A stretch of DNA of 64,000 bases from Salinicola corii (lineage in GTDB: Bacteria > Pseudomonadota > Gammaproteobacteria > Pseudomonadales > Halomonadaceae), in NCBI RefSeq assembly GCF_008298015.1, contig NZ_VTPX01000010.1, positions 62,001 through 126,000 of the forward strand. The letters are read 5' to 3'. Below the pieces are notes generated by a model. It worked only from the letters and a program-made list of their open reading frames with translations. It searched no databases and was not told the origin of the DNA. The position numbers were made by a program, and so were the translations under genes. How positions within the stretch are numbered: position 1 is the stretch's first letter; each line of letters opens with the position of its first letter. Shown piece after piece: positions 39,938 to 49,848 of this stretch.

Positions 39938-41563
39938 ATGAGCGAACAGCATGAACCTGCGGACAACACGCCGGACAAGGAGTCGATAGCCGACACCGCG
40001 GCAGTGGATACGGCGACCCCGGTCTCTCGCCGTGGGCTGCTACGCTCCGGCATGGTTGTCAGCACGATGACGCTGCTGTCACGCGTGCTCGGCCTGGCAA
40101 GGGACGTGGTGATCGCCGCACTGTTGGGCGCTGGTAGTGGTGCGGATGCTTTTTTCGTGGCGTTCAAGATCCCCAACTTCATGCGCCGCCTGTTCGCCGA
40201 GGGGGCGTTCAACCAGGCTTTCGTACCGGTGCTCTCGGAGTACGCCACCCGGCGTACGCGCGCGGAAGTGCGCGAACTGCTCGATGCCGTCTCCGGCAGT
40301 CTCAGCGTCGTGCTGGCGTTGATCACGGCACTCGCTATCGCCGCCGCACCTTGGCTCGCGTGGCTATTCGCGCCGGGTTTCCAGTCCGATCCGGGCAAGC
40401 TGGCGCTGACGGCGGAAATGTTGCGACTGACCTTTCCGTACTTGCTGTTGATCTCGTTGACGGCCTTTGCCGGTAGCGTGCTCAACACCTGGGAACGCTT
40501 CGCGATACCTGCCTTTACGCCGGTGCTGCTCAATGTCTGCCTGATCGGCGCGGCGGTCTGGCTGACCCCCTGGATGGAGGATCCAGCCATGGCTCTGGCC
40601 TGGGGGGTCCTAATCGCCGGTGCGGCCCAACTGTTGTTCCAGCTTCCGTTTCTGGCCCGGCTGGGACTGATGCCGCGCCCGCGGGCGCGGTTCAGGCACC
40701 CCGGCGTCCGGCGCATCTTGCGTTTGATGACCCCGGCGCTGTTCGGTGTCTCCGTTTCGCAAATCAATCTGCTGCTCGATACGGTGCTGGCGTCGTTCCT
40801 GGTCTCCGGCAGTGTCTCCTGGCTCTACTATTCCGATCGCCTGGTGGAGTTGCCGCTGGGGGTTTTCGGGATCGCCATCGCCACGGTGATTCTGCCGGCG
40901 CTTTCCAAGCGCCATGCCGGCGAGTCCCGGGAGCATTTCGCGCGTATGCTGGACTGGGCGCTGCGAATGGTGCTGCTGATCGGGTTGCCGGCCGCGCTGG
41001 CGCTGATATTGCTGGCCGAACCGCTGCTGGTCAGCCTGTTCCACTACGGCGCGATGACCGACCACGATGTGGTCATGGCCGCGCGCAGCCTGCGGGCCTA
41101 TGCATTGGGGCTGCTGGCGTTCATGCTGATCAAGGTGTTGGCACCGGGCTACTTTGCCCGTCAGGACACCAAGACGCCGGTCAAGATCGGCATCGTGGCG
41201 ATGTTCGCCAACATGGTCATGAACCTGGCACTGATCGTGCCGCTGGCGCATGCCGGGCTGGCGCTGGCCACGGCACTGTCGGCGTTTCTCAATGCCGGGC
41301 TGCTGGGGGTGGGACTGCGCCGTCAGGGCGTGTTGAGATTCCAGCCCGGCTGGGGGCGTTACGCCATTCAGGTCGTCGGCGGCTGCCTGCTGATGGGGGC
41401 CGCGTTGTGGTGGTTCTCGCCGGACTGGCACACCTGGGTGACCTGGAGCGCGCTGCATCGTGCCGGGGTTCTGACGGCACTGGTGATCGGCGGCTCGGTC
41501 ATCTATTTTGGCTGGCTGGCGCTCAGCGGCATCCGACTGAGAGACTTCCGCCTGCACGGCTGA
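39938..41563 (+). CDS. murJ: Lipid II flippase MurJ (MviN)
   Basis: A 541-residue MATE-like flippase with about 14 membrane spans, transporting lipid II for peptidoglycan. Early conserved motifs are SRVLGLARDVVIAALLGAGS, GADAFFVAFKIPNFMRRLFA and EGAFNQAFVPVLSEY. The N-terminus (about 28 residues) is a Thr/Asp-rich cytoplasmic extension. Followed by ribF. No motif appears missing. Confidence 0.96.
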   Translation: MSEQHEPADNTPDKESIADTAAVDTATPVSRRGLLRSGMVVSTMTLLSRVLGLARDVVIAALLGAGSGADAFFVAFKIPNFMRRLFAEGAFNQAFVPVLSEYATRRTRAEVRELLDAVSGSLSVVLALITALAIAAAPWLAWLFAPGFQSDPGKLALTAEMLRLTFPYLLLISLTAFAGSVLNTWERFAIPAFTPVLLNVCLIGAAVWLTPWMEDPAMALAWGVLIAGAAQLLFQLPFLARLGLMPRPRARFRHPGVRRILRLMTPALFGVSVSQINLLLDTVLASFLVSGSVSWLYYSDRLVELPLGVFGIAIATVILPALSKRHAGESREHFARMLDWALRMVLLIGLPAALALILLAEPLLVSLFHYGAMTDHDVVMAARSLRAYALGLLAFMLIKVLAPGYFARQDTKTPVKIGIVAMFANMVMNLALIVPLAHAGLALATALSAFLNAGLLGVGLRRQGVLRFQPGWGRYAIQVVGGCLLMGAALWWFSPDWHTWVTWSALHRAGVLTALVIGGSVIYFGWLALSGIRLRDFRLHG

Positions 41564-41636
41564 TAGGGGAGAGACCCTTGTTTATACTGATGCTCTTCGA
41601 GGCAACACGGTCCGTGCTGAAACGGGAACAGACTCT

Positions 41637-42773
41637 ATGGAACTGATCCGAGGCCTGCACAATCTGCCGCCCGGGAGTCCCGGCGATCGGGAAGGGGACA
41701 TGCCCGGCTGCGTGGCGACCATCGGCAACTTCGATGGGGTGCATCTTGGGCACCAGGCGATTCTCGAGCAGTTGCAGGCGCTGTCCCGGTCGCGGGCACT
41801 GCCGGTCACGGTGGTGATCTTCGAGCCCCAGCCGCGCGAGTACTTCGCCGGCGATCAGGCGCCGCCGCGCCTGACCCGGCTGCGCGACAAGGTCGCCCTG
41901 CTCAAGGCCCACGGTGCCGACCGGATCCTGTGTCTGCCGTTCAACGATGCCTTGCGCAGCCTCACCGCCCGGCAGTTCATCGAGCGGGTTCTGATCGACG
42001 GTCTGCAGGTGAAGCATCTGGTGGTGGGCGACGATTTCCGTTTCGGCTGCGACCGAGCCGGCGACTTCACGCTATTGCAGGCGGTGGGGCGCGAGTGCGG
42101 CTTCGCGGTCGAGCATACCCGAACCTTCACCCTCGACGACGAGCGCGTCTCCAGTACCCGGGTACGCACGCTGCTGGCCAGTGGCAATTTCTTCCAGGCC
42201 GCGCGGATGCTGGGCCGGCCTTACGGTTACCAGGGGCGGGTCGTCCGCGACCGCCAGCTGGGTCGCACGATCGGTGTGCCCACCGCCAATATCCCGCTGA
42301 CCCGGCGACCCATGGCGCTGCGCGGGGTGTTCGCCTGCGCTACCCGGCTGGCGGATGGCGAGTGGGTCGCTGGCGCGGCCAATATCGGCTGGCGGCCCAC
42401 GGTGGGTGCCGATCGGCCGATGCTGGAGGTGCACCTGCTGGACCGTGAGCTCGACCTCTACGGTGAGACGCTGACCGTCGTTCCCTGTGCCCGGTTGCGC
42501 GGCGAAGCCAAGTTCGACGAGTTCGACGCGCTGGTCGCGCAGATCCATCGCGATCTCGACAACGCCCGCCACTATTTCGCGCAGGCGGCGCGGCAGGCGG
42601 GCTCGTCGGTTTCCGAGCCGGGGCCGGCAGAGGTCGAGGCCGCAGCCAGCGGACTCTGTGCCGCCTCGTTGCCTCAGGCACGGTTTCCGCTCGCCTCGGC
42701 ACCGCTGCCACCCGAACCGTCGAACCCCGGCGCGTCCGCGCACGCGGCGCCCACCGGTTCCGAAGACGACTGA
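41637..42773 (+). CDS. ribF: Bifunctional riboflavin kinase/FAD synthetase
   Basis: A 378-residue RibF making FMN then FAD. The FMN adenylyltransferase domain has ATIGNFDGVHLGHQAILEQL and VVGDDFRFGCDRAGDF. The riboflavin kinase domain has RPYGYQGRVVRDRQLGRTIG, VPTANI and HLLDRELDLYGE. Residues after about 320 form an unusual Ala/Pro/Ser-rich tail absent from typical RibF (about 310 residues). The 3' end runs straight into a tandem repeat before ileS. Confidence 0.95.
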   Translation: MELIRGLHNLPPGSPGDREGDMPGCVATIGNFDGVHLGHQAILEQLQALSRSRALPVTVVIFEPQPREYFAGDQAPPRLTRLRDKVALLKAHGADRILCLPFNDALRSLTARQFIERVLIDGLQVKHLVVGDDFRFGCDRAGDFTLLQAVGRECGFAVEHTRTFTLDDERVSSTRVRTLLASGNFFQAARMLGRPYGYQGRVVRDRQLGRTIGVPTANIPLTRRPMALRGVFACATRLADGEWVAGAANIGWRPTVGADRPMLEVHLLDRELDLYGETLTVVPCARLRGEAKFDEFDALVAQIHRDLDNARHYFAQAARQAGSSVSEPGPAEVEAAASGLCAASLPQARFPLASAPLPPEPSNPGASAHAAPTGSEDD

Positions 42774-42898
42774 ACACAGCCGTGAGCGGCACGAATACAG
42801 CCCTGAGCGTTATGAACACAGCCCTGAGCGGCAAAAGTACAGCTTGAGCGCCATGACATCAGCCTTGAGCGCCACGACATTAGCCCCGAGCGGACCGA
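42774..42898 (+). repeat. Degenerate 20-21 bp tandem repeat between ribF and ileS
   Basis: Six imperfect copies follow the ribF stop. Each contains a core like CAGCCCTGAGCG (units start near 42774, 42795, 42816, 42837, 42857, 42878). The series ends in the ileS start GCC-ATGAGCGAC, as if the ileS start region had been duplicated. One reading from GTG 42782 gives a 21-codon ORF with repeated TALS units. Whether it is translated or structural is unknown. Confidence 0.8.
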
Positions 42899-42905
42899 AA
42901 AAGCC

Positions 42906-45755
42906 ATGAGCGACTATAAGCACACGCTGAATCTGCCCTCGACCGACTTCCCCATGCGCGGCAACCTGCCGGCGCGGGAGCCCGGCCGAATCGCGCAGTG
43001 GAACGATATGAACCTCTACGCCAAGCTGCGTGAGGCGCGTCGGGGGCGCGAGCGGTTCGTGCTCCACGACGGTCCTCCCTACGCCAACGGCAGCATTCAT
43101 ATCGGTCATGCGGTCAACAAGCTGCTCAAGGACTTCATCGTCAGGTCGAAGAACCTGGCCGGCTTCGACGCCCCCTACGTGCCGGGCTGGGACTGTCACG
43201 GGCTGCCGATCGAGCACAAGGTCGAGACCACCCACGGCAAGCACCTGCCGGCGGACGAGGCCAGGGCGCTCTGCCGCGAGTACGCGGCCGCCCAGGTCGA
43301 GGTGCAGAAGGAAGGCTTCGTGCGTCTTGGTGTCCAGGGCGACTGGGACAATCCCTACCTGACCATGAATTTCGCCAACGAGGCGGGCGAGATCCGGGCC
43401 CTGGCCGAGATGGTCAAGGGCGGCTACGTGTTCAAGGGACTCAAGCCGGTCAACTGGTGCTTCGACTGCGGCTCGGCGCTGGCCGAAGCCGAGGTCGAGT
43501 ACCAGGACAAGCAGTCCGACGCCATCGACGTCGCCTTTCCGGCGGTCGACGATGCCGCGCTGGCGGCGGCCTTCGGACTGGATTCGCTGGCCAAGCCGGC
43601 GGCGGCGGTAATCTGGACCACCACGCCGTGGACCATCCCGGCCAACCAGGCGATGAACGTGCACCCCGAGTTCGTCTACGCCCTGGTCGACACTGGCGAG
43701 CGTCTGCTGCTGCTGGCCGAGGAGCTGGTCGAATCGAGCCTGGAACGCTTCGGCCTGAGCGGCGAGATCATAGCCACCGCTCCGGGCGAACGTCTCGATC
43801 GCATCGCTTTCCGCCATCCGCTGGCGGCGCTCGCGAGCGGCTACGACCGGCTCTCGCCGATCTATCTGGCCGACTACGTCGAACTGGGCGCCGGTACCGG
43901 TATCGTTCACTCCTCGCCCGCCTACGGCGAGGATGACTTCCACACCTGCCGTGCCTACGGCATGAGCTTCGACGAGATTCTCAATCCGGTGCAGAGCAAC
44001 GGCGTCTATGCCGACGATCTGCCACTGTTCGGCGGCCAGATGATCTGGAAGGCGAACCCGCAGATCGTCGCCAAGCTGGAAGAAGCCGGCGCGCTGATGG
44101 CCCACGACCGGATCACCCACAGCTACATGCACTGCTGGCGCCACAAGACGCCGGTCATCTACCGGGCCACGGCCCAGTGGTTCGTGGGCATGGATCTCGG
44201 GGGCGCCGATGGCCGCACACTGCGCGACAAGGCGCTGGCCGGCGTGGATACCACCGATTTCATCCCCGGCTGGGGCCAGGCGCGTCTGCACTCGATGATC
44301 GCCAATCGTCCCGACTGGTGCATCTCGCGTCAGCGCAACTGGGGGGTGCCGATCCCGTTCTTCCTCGACAAGGCGAGCGGCGAGCTGCATCCACGCACCG
44401 TCGAGCTGATGGAGGAGGTCGCCACGCGCGTCGAGCAGGAGGGCATCGAAGCCTGGTTCAAGCTCGAGCCGAGCGAGTTGCTGGGTGACGAGGCCGATGC
44501 CTACGAGAAGGTCACCGACACCCTCGACGTCTGGTTCGATTCCGGCACCACCCACTGGCACGTGCTGCGCGGCTCCCACGCACTCGGCCACGAGCAAGGA
44601 CCGCGCGCCGATCTCTACCTCGAGGGCTCGGACCAGCATCGCGGCTGGTTCCATTCGTCGCTGCTGACCGGCTGCGCCATCGACGGCCATCCGCCCTACA
44701 AGGCGCTGCTGACCCACGGTTTCACCGTCGACGAGAAGGGCCGCAAGATGTCCAAGTCGCTGGGCAACGTGGTCGCGCCGCAGCAGGTGATGGACAAGCT
44801 GGGTGCCGATATCCTGCGGCTGTGGGTGGCTTCCACCGACTACTCTGGAGAGATGGCGGTCTCCGACGAGATCCTCAAGCGCACCGCCGACGTCTATCGG
44901 CGGATCCGCAACACCTCGCGCTTCCTGCTCGGCAACCTGACCGGCTTCGAGCCAGGTCGCGACGCCGTGGCCTTCGACGACATGCTGGCGCTGGATCGCT
45001 GGGCGGTGGATCGCGCCGCCGAGCTGCAGGCGCGCATCCAGCAGGCCTATGCCGACTATCGATTCCGCGACGTCTACCAGCAGGTCCACGACTTCTGTGC
45101 CCGGGACATGGGCGGTTTCTACCTCGATATCATCAAGGATCGCCAGTACACCACCCAGCCCGACTCGCTGGCACGCCGCAGCTGCCAGACCGCGCTCTAT
45201 CATATCGTCGAGGCGCTGGCGCGCTGGGTCGCGCCGATCCTGTCGTTCACCGCCGAGGAGATCTACGAGAACATCCCCGGCGAGCGGGGCGAGAGCGTGC
45301 ATCTCGAGACCTATTACGACGGGCTGAGCCAACTGCCTGAAAATGCCGAGATGGGTCGGCAGTTCTGGGAACAGGTGATCGCGGTCAAGCAGGCGGTCAA
45401 CAAGCAGCTCGAGGATGCGCGCAACGCCGGCACCATCAAGGGTGCGCTGGACAGCGAGGTGACGCTCTACGTCGATGACACCTTGAATGCGCTGCTGTCC
45501 CGCTTCGAGGACGAACTGCGCTTCGTGCTGATCACTTCCGAAGCCACGCTGAAGCCGCTGGCGGAAGCGGGCGATGCCAAGGCCACCGAGCTGGAGGGCC
45601 TCAAGGTCGCGGTACGCATGAGCCCGTATGAGAAGGACGAGCGCAGTTGGGAGCGTCGGCCGGACGTCGGCGCGAACCCCGATCATCCGACACTATCGGC
45701 GCGCTCCATCGCCAACCTGCCGGATGGCCCGGGAGAGGTACGCCGTTTTGCCTGA
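42906..45755 (+). CDS. ileS: Isoleucyl-tRNA synthetase, zinc-site cysteines lost
   Basis: A 949-residue IleRS with HIGH-type motif [19 protein letters not shown], the KMSKS motif [10 protein letters not shown], and the CP1 editing domain ([16 protein letters not shown]). The C-terminus should carry CPRCW...CGRC zinc ligands; instead it reads [14 protein letters not shown] and LSARSIANL, so D911, S914, S931 and S934 stand where four cysteines are expected. All other motifs look intact, suggesting it works without this zinc. Followed directly by lspA. Confidence 0.96.
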   Translation: MSDYKHTLNLPSTDFPMRGNLPAREPGRIAQWNDMNLYAKLREARRGRERFVLHDGPPYANGSIHIGHAVNKLLKDFIVRSKNLAGFDAPYVPGWDCHGLPIEHKVETTHGKHLPADEARALCREYAAAQVEVQKEGFVRLGVQGDWDNPYLTMNFANEAGEIRALAEMVKGGYVFKGLKPVNWCFDCGSALAEAEVEYQDKQSDAIDVAFPAVDDAALAAAFGLDSLAKPAAAVIWTTTPWTIPANQAMNVHPEFVYALVDTGERLLLLAEELVESSLERFGLSGEIIATAPGERLDRIAFRHPLAALASGYDRLSPIYLADYVELGAGTGIVHSSPAYGEDDFHTCRAYGMSFDEILNPVQSNGVYADDLPLFGGQMIWKANPQIVAKLEEAGALMAHDRITHSYMHCWRHKTPVIYRATAQWFVGMDLGGADGRTLRDKALAGVDTTDFIPGWGQARLHSMIANRPDWCISRQRNWGVPIPFFLDKASGELHPRTVELMEEVATRVEQEGIEAWFKLEPSELLGDEADAYEKVTDTLDVWFDSGTTHWHVLRGSHALGHEQGPRADLYLEGSDQHRGWFHSSLLTGCAIDGHPPYKALLTHGFTVDEKGRKMSKSLGNVVAPQQVMDKLGADILRLWVASTDYSGEMAVSDEILKRTADVYRRIRNTSRFLLGNLTGFEPGRDAVAFDDMLALDRWAVDRAAELQARIQQAYADYRFRDVYQQVHDFCARDMGGFYLDIIKDRQYTTQPDSLARRSCQTALYHIVEALARWVAPILSFTAEEIYENIPGERGESVHLETYYDGLSQLPENAEMGRQFWEQVIAVKQAVNKQLEDARNAGTIKGALDSEVTLYVDDTLNALLSRFEDELRFVLITSEATLKPLAEAGDAKATELEGLKVAVRMSPYEKDERSWERRPDVGANPDHPTLSARSIANLPDGPGEVRRFA

Positions 45756-46344
45756 TTCCGCTTCCCGTCCCGCCACCGATCGGATGCACCGACCGCTGCG
45801 ATGGCTATGGCTATCGCTGGTGGTCATCGTGCTCGATCTGGGCATCAAGGCGCTGGCCTCGGCGCATCTCGATTACGGTCGGCCGCTGGAAGTGCTGCCG
45901 ATCTTCAACCTGACGCTGCTGCACAATACCGGTGCCGCCTTCAGTTTCCTGGCCGAACACGCGGGCTGGCAGCGCTGGCTGTTCGCGCTCATCGCCATCG
46001 GTGCGAGTATCGGTCTGACGGTGTGGCTGTCGAGATTGAAGCGCGGCGAGACGCTCACCGCGATCTCGCTGACGTTGGTGATCGGCGGCGCCATCGGCAA
46101 TCTCTACGATCGACTGGTGCACGGCTACGTGGTCGACTATCTGTCGTTTCACTGGGGCGGCTGGTACTACCCGGCATTCAACCTGGCCGATACGGCGATC
46201 ACGCTGGGGGCTGTCGGCCTGATTCTGCAGTCGCTGCTCGACTCGCGCCGACCGAGAATCTCTCATGCCGCCGACAAGGACAAACCTTCTTCGGCTGATA
46301 AATCTTCTTCGACTGATTCTTCTTCGACCAGAGGTGACTCATGA
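45748..46344 (+). CDS. lspA: Lipoprotein signal peptidase
   Basis: Signal peptidase II with four spans ([73 protein letters not shown]). Catalytic aspartates are in [16 protein letters not shown] and [12 protein letters not shown]. The start is uncertain: TTG 45748 within the ileS tail, or ATG at 45784 (MHRPLRWLW). The C-terminus carries an unusual Ser/Lys/Asp-rich tail ([20 protein letters not shown]). Its stop overlaps fkpB. Confidence 0.92.
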   Translation: MPDSASRPATDRMHRPLRWLWLSLVVIVLDLGIKALASAHLDYGRPLEVLPIFNLTLLHNTGAAFSFLAEHAGWQRWLFALIAIGASIGLTVWLSRLKRGETLTAISLTLVIGGAIGNLYDRLVHGYVVDYLSFHWGGWYYPAFNLADTAITLGAVGLILQSLLDSRRPRISHAADKDKPSSADKSSSTDSSSTRGDS

Positions 46345-46808
46345 GCGGGAATGGCCACCAGCACGATCACGACTACCGCGTCGGCGACGGCATGGAAGTC
46401 ACGCTGCACTTCACGGTGAAACTCGAGGATGGCGAGGTGGTGGACTCGACGCGGGACAAGCAGCCAGCGACGTTCCAGCTCGGCGACGGCAATCTGCCGC
46501 CGGGGTTCGAGGCACCGCTCAAGGGCATGGCGGCTAACGATACCGGTGCCTTCGAGATCTCCCCCGAGCACGCTTTCGGCCAGCACAACCCTCAGAATGT
46601 CCAGCGCCTCTCCCGTGACGCCTTCGAGGAGGCCGTGGAACCCGGCACGGTGATGTCGTTCGCCGATGCCGCCGGTGGCGAACTGCCCGGCGTGATCGCC
46701 AGCGTCGACGAACGCCATGTCGAGGTCGACTTCAATCATCCGCTGGCAGGGCGTACCCTGACCTTCGAGGTGGAGATCCTGGACGTGAAGCCCGCCACGA
46801 CTCACTGA
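46341..46808 (+). CDS. fkpB: FKBP-type peptidyl-prolyl isomerase (SlpA/FkpB)
   Basis: A 155-residue FKBP with the insert-in-flap arrangement. The N-terminal part is His-rich ([20 protein letters not shown]). Motifs: [39 protein letters not shown] (flap insert) and [18 protein letters not shown]. Overlaps lspA by ATGA and precedes ispH, conserved in gammaproteobacteria. Confidence 0.95.
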   Translation: MSGNGHQHDHDYRVGDGMEVTLHFTVKLEDGEVVDSTRDKQPATFQLGDGNLPPGFEAPLKGMAANDTGAFEISPEHAFGQHNPQNVQRLSRDAFEEAVEPGTVMSFADAAGGELPGVIASVDERHVEVDFNHPLAGRTLTFEVEILDVKPATTH

Positions 46809-46857
46809 GCCGGTCCGGTCTTCATCACGACACCCGAGCGTATCAAGCGAGGTCATT

Positions 46858-47814
46858 ATGCAAATCAAGCTGGCCAATCCCCGCGGTTTCTGCGCCGGCG
46901 TCGATCGTGCCATCGACATCGTCAATCGCGCGCTCGATGTATTCGGGCCGCCCATCTACGTGCGCCACGAAGTGGTTCACAACCGCTTCGTGGTGGATTC
47001 GTTGCGTGAGCGGGGGGCGATCTTCGTCGAGGAGCTCGATGAAATCCCCGACGACGTCATCGTGATCTTCTCGGCCCACGGCGTCTCGCGAGCCGTGCAA
47101 CAGGAGGCCGAGCGCCGCGGCCTCAAGATCTTCGATGCGACCTGTCCGCTGGTGACCAAGGTGCATATGGAAGTGCTGCGCTACGCCAAGCGCGGGCAGG
47201 AGTGCATCCTGATCGGCCACGCCGGCCATCCGGAGGTGGAAGGCACCATGGGGCGCTACGATGACAGTCATGGCGGCGCGATCTATCTCGTCGAGGACGA
47301 GAAAGACGTCGCCAGGCTACCGGTACGCGATCCCTCGCGGCTGGCGTTCGTCACCCAGACCACGCTGTCGATGGATGACACCGCCAAAGTGATCGATGCA
47401 CTGCGCGAGCACTTTCCCGAGATCCAGGGGCCGCGCAAGGACGATATCTGCTATGCCACCCAGAATCGGCAGGACGCGGTCCGCGAGCTGGCCACCGACT
47501 CGGACCTGGTACTGGTCGTGGGCAGCGTCAACAGCTCCAACTCCAACCGCCTGCGCGAGCTTTCCGAGCGCGTCGGTACGCCGGCCTACCTGATCGATGA
47601 CGCCGAACAGATCGATCCCGCCTGGCTCGAGGGCATCGGCAGCATCGGTATCACCGCCGGTGCCAGTGCCCCGGAAGTACTGGTCAAGGGCGTCATCGAC
47701 AAGCTCCAGACGCTCGGTGCCAGCGTGCCGGAAGAGCTCTCCGGCCGCGCCGAGACCATCACTTTTTCCATGCCGCGGGAACTCCGCGAACGAGTGATTA
47801 CCAGCGCCAGCTGA
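46858..47814 (+). CDS. ispH: 4-hydroxy-3-methylbut-2-enyl diphosphate reductase
   Basis: A 318-residue iron-sulfur enzyme of the MEP isoprenoid pathway. Three conserved cysteines occur in [23 protein letters not shown] and [11 protein letters not shown]. Conserved histidines are in [15 protein letters not shown] and [11 protein letters not shown]. Tandem with fkpB, with a short spacer. Confidence 0.98.
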   Translation: MQIKLANPRGFCAGVDRAIDIVNRALDVFGPPIYVRHEVVHNRFVVDSLRERGAIFVEELDEIPDDVIVIFSAHGVSRAVQQEAERRGLKIFDATCPLVTKVHMEVLRYAKRGQECILIGHAGHPEVEGTMGRYDDSHGGAIYLVEDEKDVARLPVRDPSRLAFVTQTTLSMDDTAKVIDALREHFPEIQGPRKDDICYATQNRQDAVRELATDSDLVLVVGSVNSSNSNRLRELSERVGTPAYLIDDAEQIDPAWLEGIGSIGITAGASAPEVLVKGVIDKLQTLGASVPEELSGRAETITFSMPRELRERVITSAS

Positions 47815-47919
47815 TACCCGCTAAATCTTCTTGGCGTCAGGCCGATAACGAAAGTTAACGAATGTAGCGTATCAGTATCCAATGAATACGCTCTTGCTCA
47901 ACTTTCGAGGTTATCGGCC

Positions 47920-48429
47920 TTGTTGTACGCGCAGCGCGGGCTCTCATTGATCGAAGTCTTGATTGCCATCGTTGTGTTCAGTGTGGGTTTGCTGGGCACG
48001 GCGTGGTTGATCGTGGGGCAAAATCAGTTGGAGCAGGAGTCGGGCTATCGAGCGACTGCCACGCTAATGGCGGAGGATTTACTTGAGCGTATCAGGCTTG
48101 CAGGGTCAAATGCCGATCGCTATCTCGGTAACTATGAGATCCCCGGCGCTGGATCGGGCACGGAAAATGAAGGTGTCGGCGACATTCCCGACGGACTACG
48201 TGATTGGGCGGCGGCTTGGGCCAATCGCTATGCACTTCCCCACGCTAGAGTGTGTTCCAGCAAAGCGGCTGCCGAGGCAGGAGAGGGTAGTGATATAGAC
48301 GTGACGGTGGTGTGGCGGTCTCGCATTGAAATGACACCGCCGGATGACCTTCCTGTCTGCGTCTCTGCTCGCGATTCGCAATATCAGCAGCGCTGGGCGG
48401 TGCTGACCTCCTGGATGGACGCAGAATGA
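47920..48429 (+). CDS. pilV: Type IV pilus minor pilin PilV-like
   Basis: A 169-residue prepilin with a very short leader (MLYAQRG) and the cleavage context G-LSLIEVLIAIVVFSVGL, including Glu at +5. TTG start at 47920 (or 47923) with GAGG upstream. The mature part has one likely disulfide. First gene of the pilV-pilW-pilX-pilY1-pilE operon after ispH, as in Pseudomonas. Initiates pilus assembly with PilY1. Confidence 0.88.
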   Translation: MLYAQRGLSLIEVLIAIVVFSVGLLGTAWLIVGQNQLEQESGYRATATLMAEDLLERIRLAGSNADRYLGNYEIPGAGSGTENEGVGDIPDGLRDWAAAWANRYALPHARVCSSKAAAEAGEGSDIDVTVVWRSRIEMTPPDDLPVCVSARDSQYQQRWAVLTSWMDAE

Positions 48430-49346
48430 GGCGCGCGAAAGAAAGGGCGCATTGGCAGACAGGGGTGACGCTGATCGAGCTGATGATCGCGATGGCCATT
48501 GGTCTGATCATGATTTTGGCACTCTCGCGCGTCTATCTTTCCAGTGCCGAGAGCGCCAGAGATGCAGAGGCTCACTCGACGCTGACGGACAAGATGCGTC
48601 TGCTGCAGGAACGCTTCAACTATGAGTTTCGCCGCGCCGACTTCTGGGGGCGAGTGCCGGCGGATGCTGAGCGTCTTGGCAACTTGACGCTTGGGTCGGA
48701 TTGCGGGGGAGAGTTTGCTTTTGGGCGAGATGCGACGGTCAGCGAGGATTATCAGCCGTTGGGCGTTTGGGCATCGACCATTCAGCCGGTCGGCTGCAAT
48801 ATCAACGACGCTGTGGCTAATCAGAGTTATGTCGTATTGCGCTACGCTGGCGACCCCTGTGCATCCGATGAGTGTGATTCCCCGTCTCTGAGTAGTTTTT
48901 ATCCTTCTATCAGCTTCTTCATCGGAACTCCTCCCCCACTGCCGGAGCGCGCCAGCGCAAACGATCACTGGCAGTACGAGGGCAGTCTCTACTATCTGAG
49001 GCGCGACAGTACGCTGTGGCGTCTTCGGATGTCCGGCAGCCGCCTGGTTAATCAGGAAGTTCTCCGCGGCGTAGAAGCGTTGGCTTACCGTTGGCATGAA
49101 GCTACCGCGAGTGGAGATGGCGTCTGGTTGGTCACCAGTAACCTGGATCCCGAGCAGATGCAGCAAATCGACGGTGTCGAAATCGAGATGGTCGTCTCTG
49201 CCGAAACAAGAGCTACCTACCATGATGCGCGCTCCTATCAATTGAGTGATGGCCGTGTGGTAGAGACCAAGCCGGGCTTCCTATATCGCCACTTCTCCTT
49301 CGTTGTTCCCTTGGAGATGCACCGCTTGGAAAACGACAATGCGTGA
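48426..49346 (+). CDS. pilW: Type IV pilus minor pilin PilW-like
   Basis: A 306-residue prepilin with TG-VTLIELMIAMAIGLIMIL and an extended soluble domain (VALRYAGDPCASDECDSPS-type pair of Cys). Overlaps PilV by ATGA. PilW couples minor pilins with PilX in Pseudomonas. Confidence 0.88.
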   Translation: MRRAKERAHWQTGVTLIELMIAMAIGLIMILALSRVYLSSAESARDAEAHSTLTDKMRLLQERFNYEFRRADFWGRVPADAERLGNLTLGSDCGGEFAFGRDATVSEDYQPLGVWASTIQPVGCNINDAVANQSYVVLRYAGDPCASDECDSPSLSSFYPSISFFIGTPPPLPERASANDHWQYEGSLYYLRRDSTLWRLRMSGSRLVNQEVLRGVEALAYRWHEATASGDGVWLVTSNLDPEQMQQIDGVEIEMVVSAETRATYHDARSYQLSDGRVVETKPGFLYRHFSFVVPLEMHRLENDNA

Positions 49347-49848
49347 TCAAACCTGCGGCTGTCGCCAACGGGGTGTCGCCCTGCTCATGAGCTTGATCTT
49401 TCTGTTGTTACTGGCCATCGCTGCAGCAGCGCTGCTGGATACGGTGGTGTGGCAGAACCGGCTGGGAGTAGCACAGCAGCAGGCGCGAGATCAGTTTCAG
49501 CGTCTCCGAGGTGCTATTGCGTACACCAGTCACGAGATGCCCGGCTTGGCGAATGCCACTGACAGCGCCAAGGCGTGTGAATGGAAGACGTTGAAAGATC
49601 CGGCGCTCGTCGCTCAGGTGCCAGAAGGTTATGCAATCCAGACTAGGCGACTTCGGGTAGCGTATGACTGCCGTGCCACTGGTGATTCGGAAAGCATGTG
49701 CAAGCCGGTCGAGGTGGCTGGGGTGACGAATAACGATGCTTCTTCCAGCGGAATCAGCCAGATTCAGGGAGTGGAAATTGTGACGCCGAGACTGACCGAC
49801 CAGCGCATGGCGACATTTTCCAATGTGCCGGAAGGAAGCTGCCAATGA
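49339..49848 (+). CDS. pilX: Type IV pilus minor pilin PilX-like
   Basis: A 169-residue prepilin. The start MRDQTCGCRQRG is chosen as it overlaps the PilW stop; the longer frame lies in pilW. The mature protein begins VALLMSLIFLLLLAIAAAAL, lacking Glu at +5, the PilX pattern. It lies immediately upstream of PilY1. Confidence 0.87.
   Translation: MRDQTCGCRQRGVALLMSLIFLLLLAIAAAALLDTVVWQNRLGVAQQQARDQFQRLRGAIAYTSHEMPGLANATDSAKACEWKTLKDPALVAQVPEGYAIQTRRLRVAYDCRATGDSESMCKPVEVAGVTNNDASSSGISQIQGVEIVTPRLTDQRMATFSNVPEGSCQ

Noticed and set aside
39577-40767. 396-residue minus-strand frame
   Set aside because: Antisense to rpsT and murJ.
42810-45686. 958-residue minus-strand frame
   Set aside because: Antisense shadow of ileS; no independent motif.
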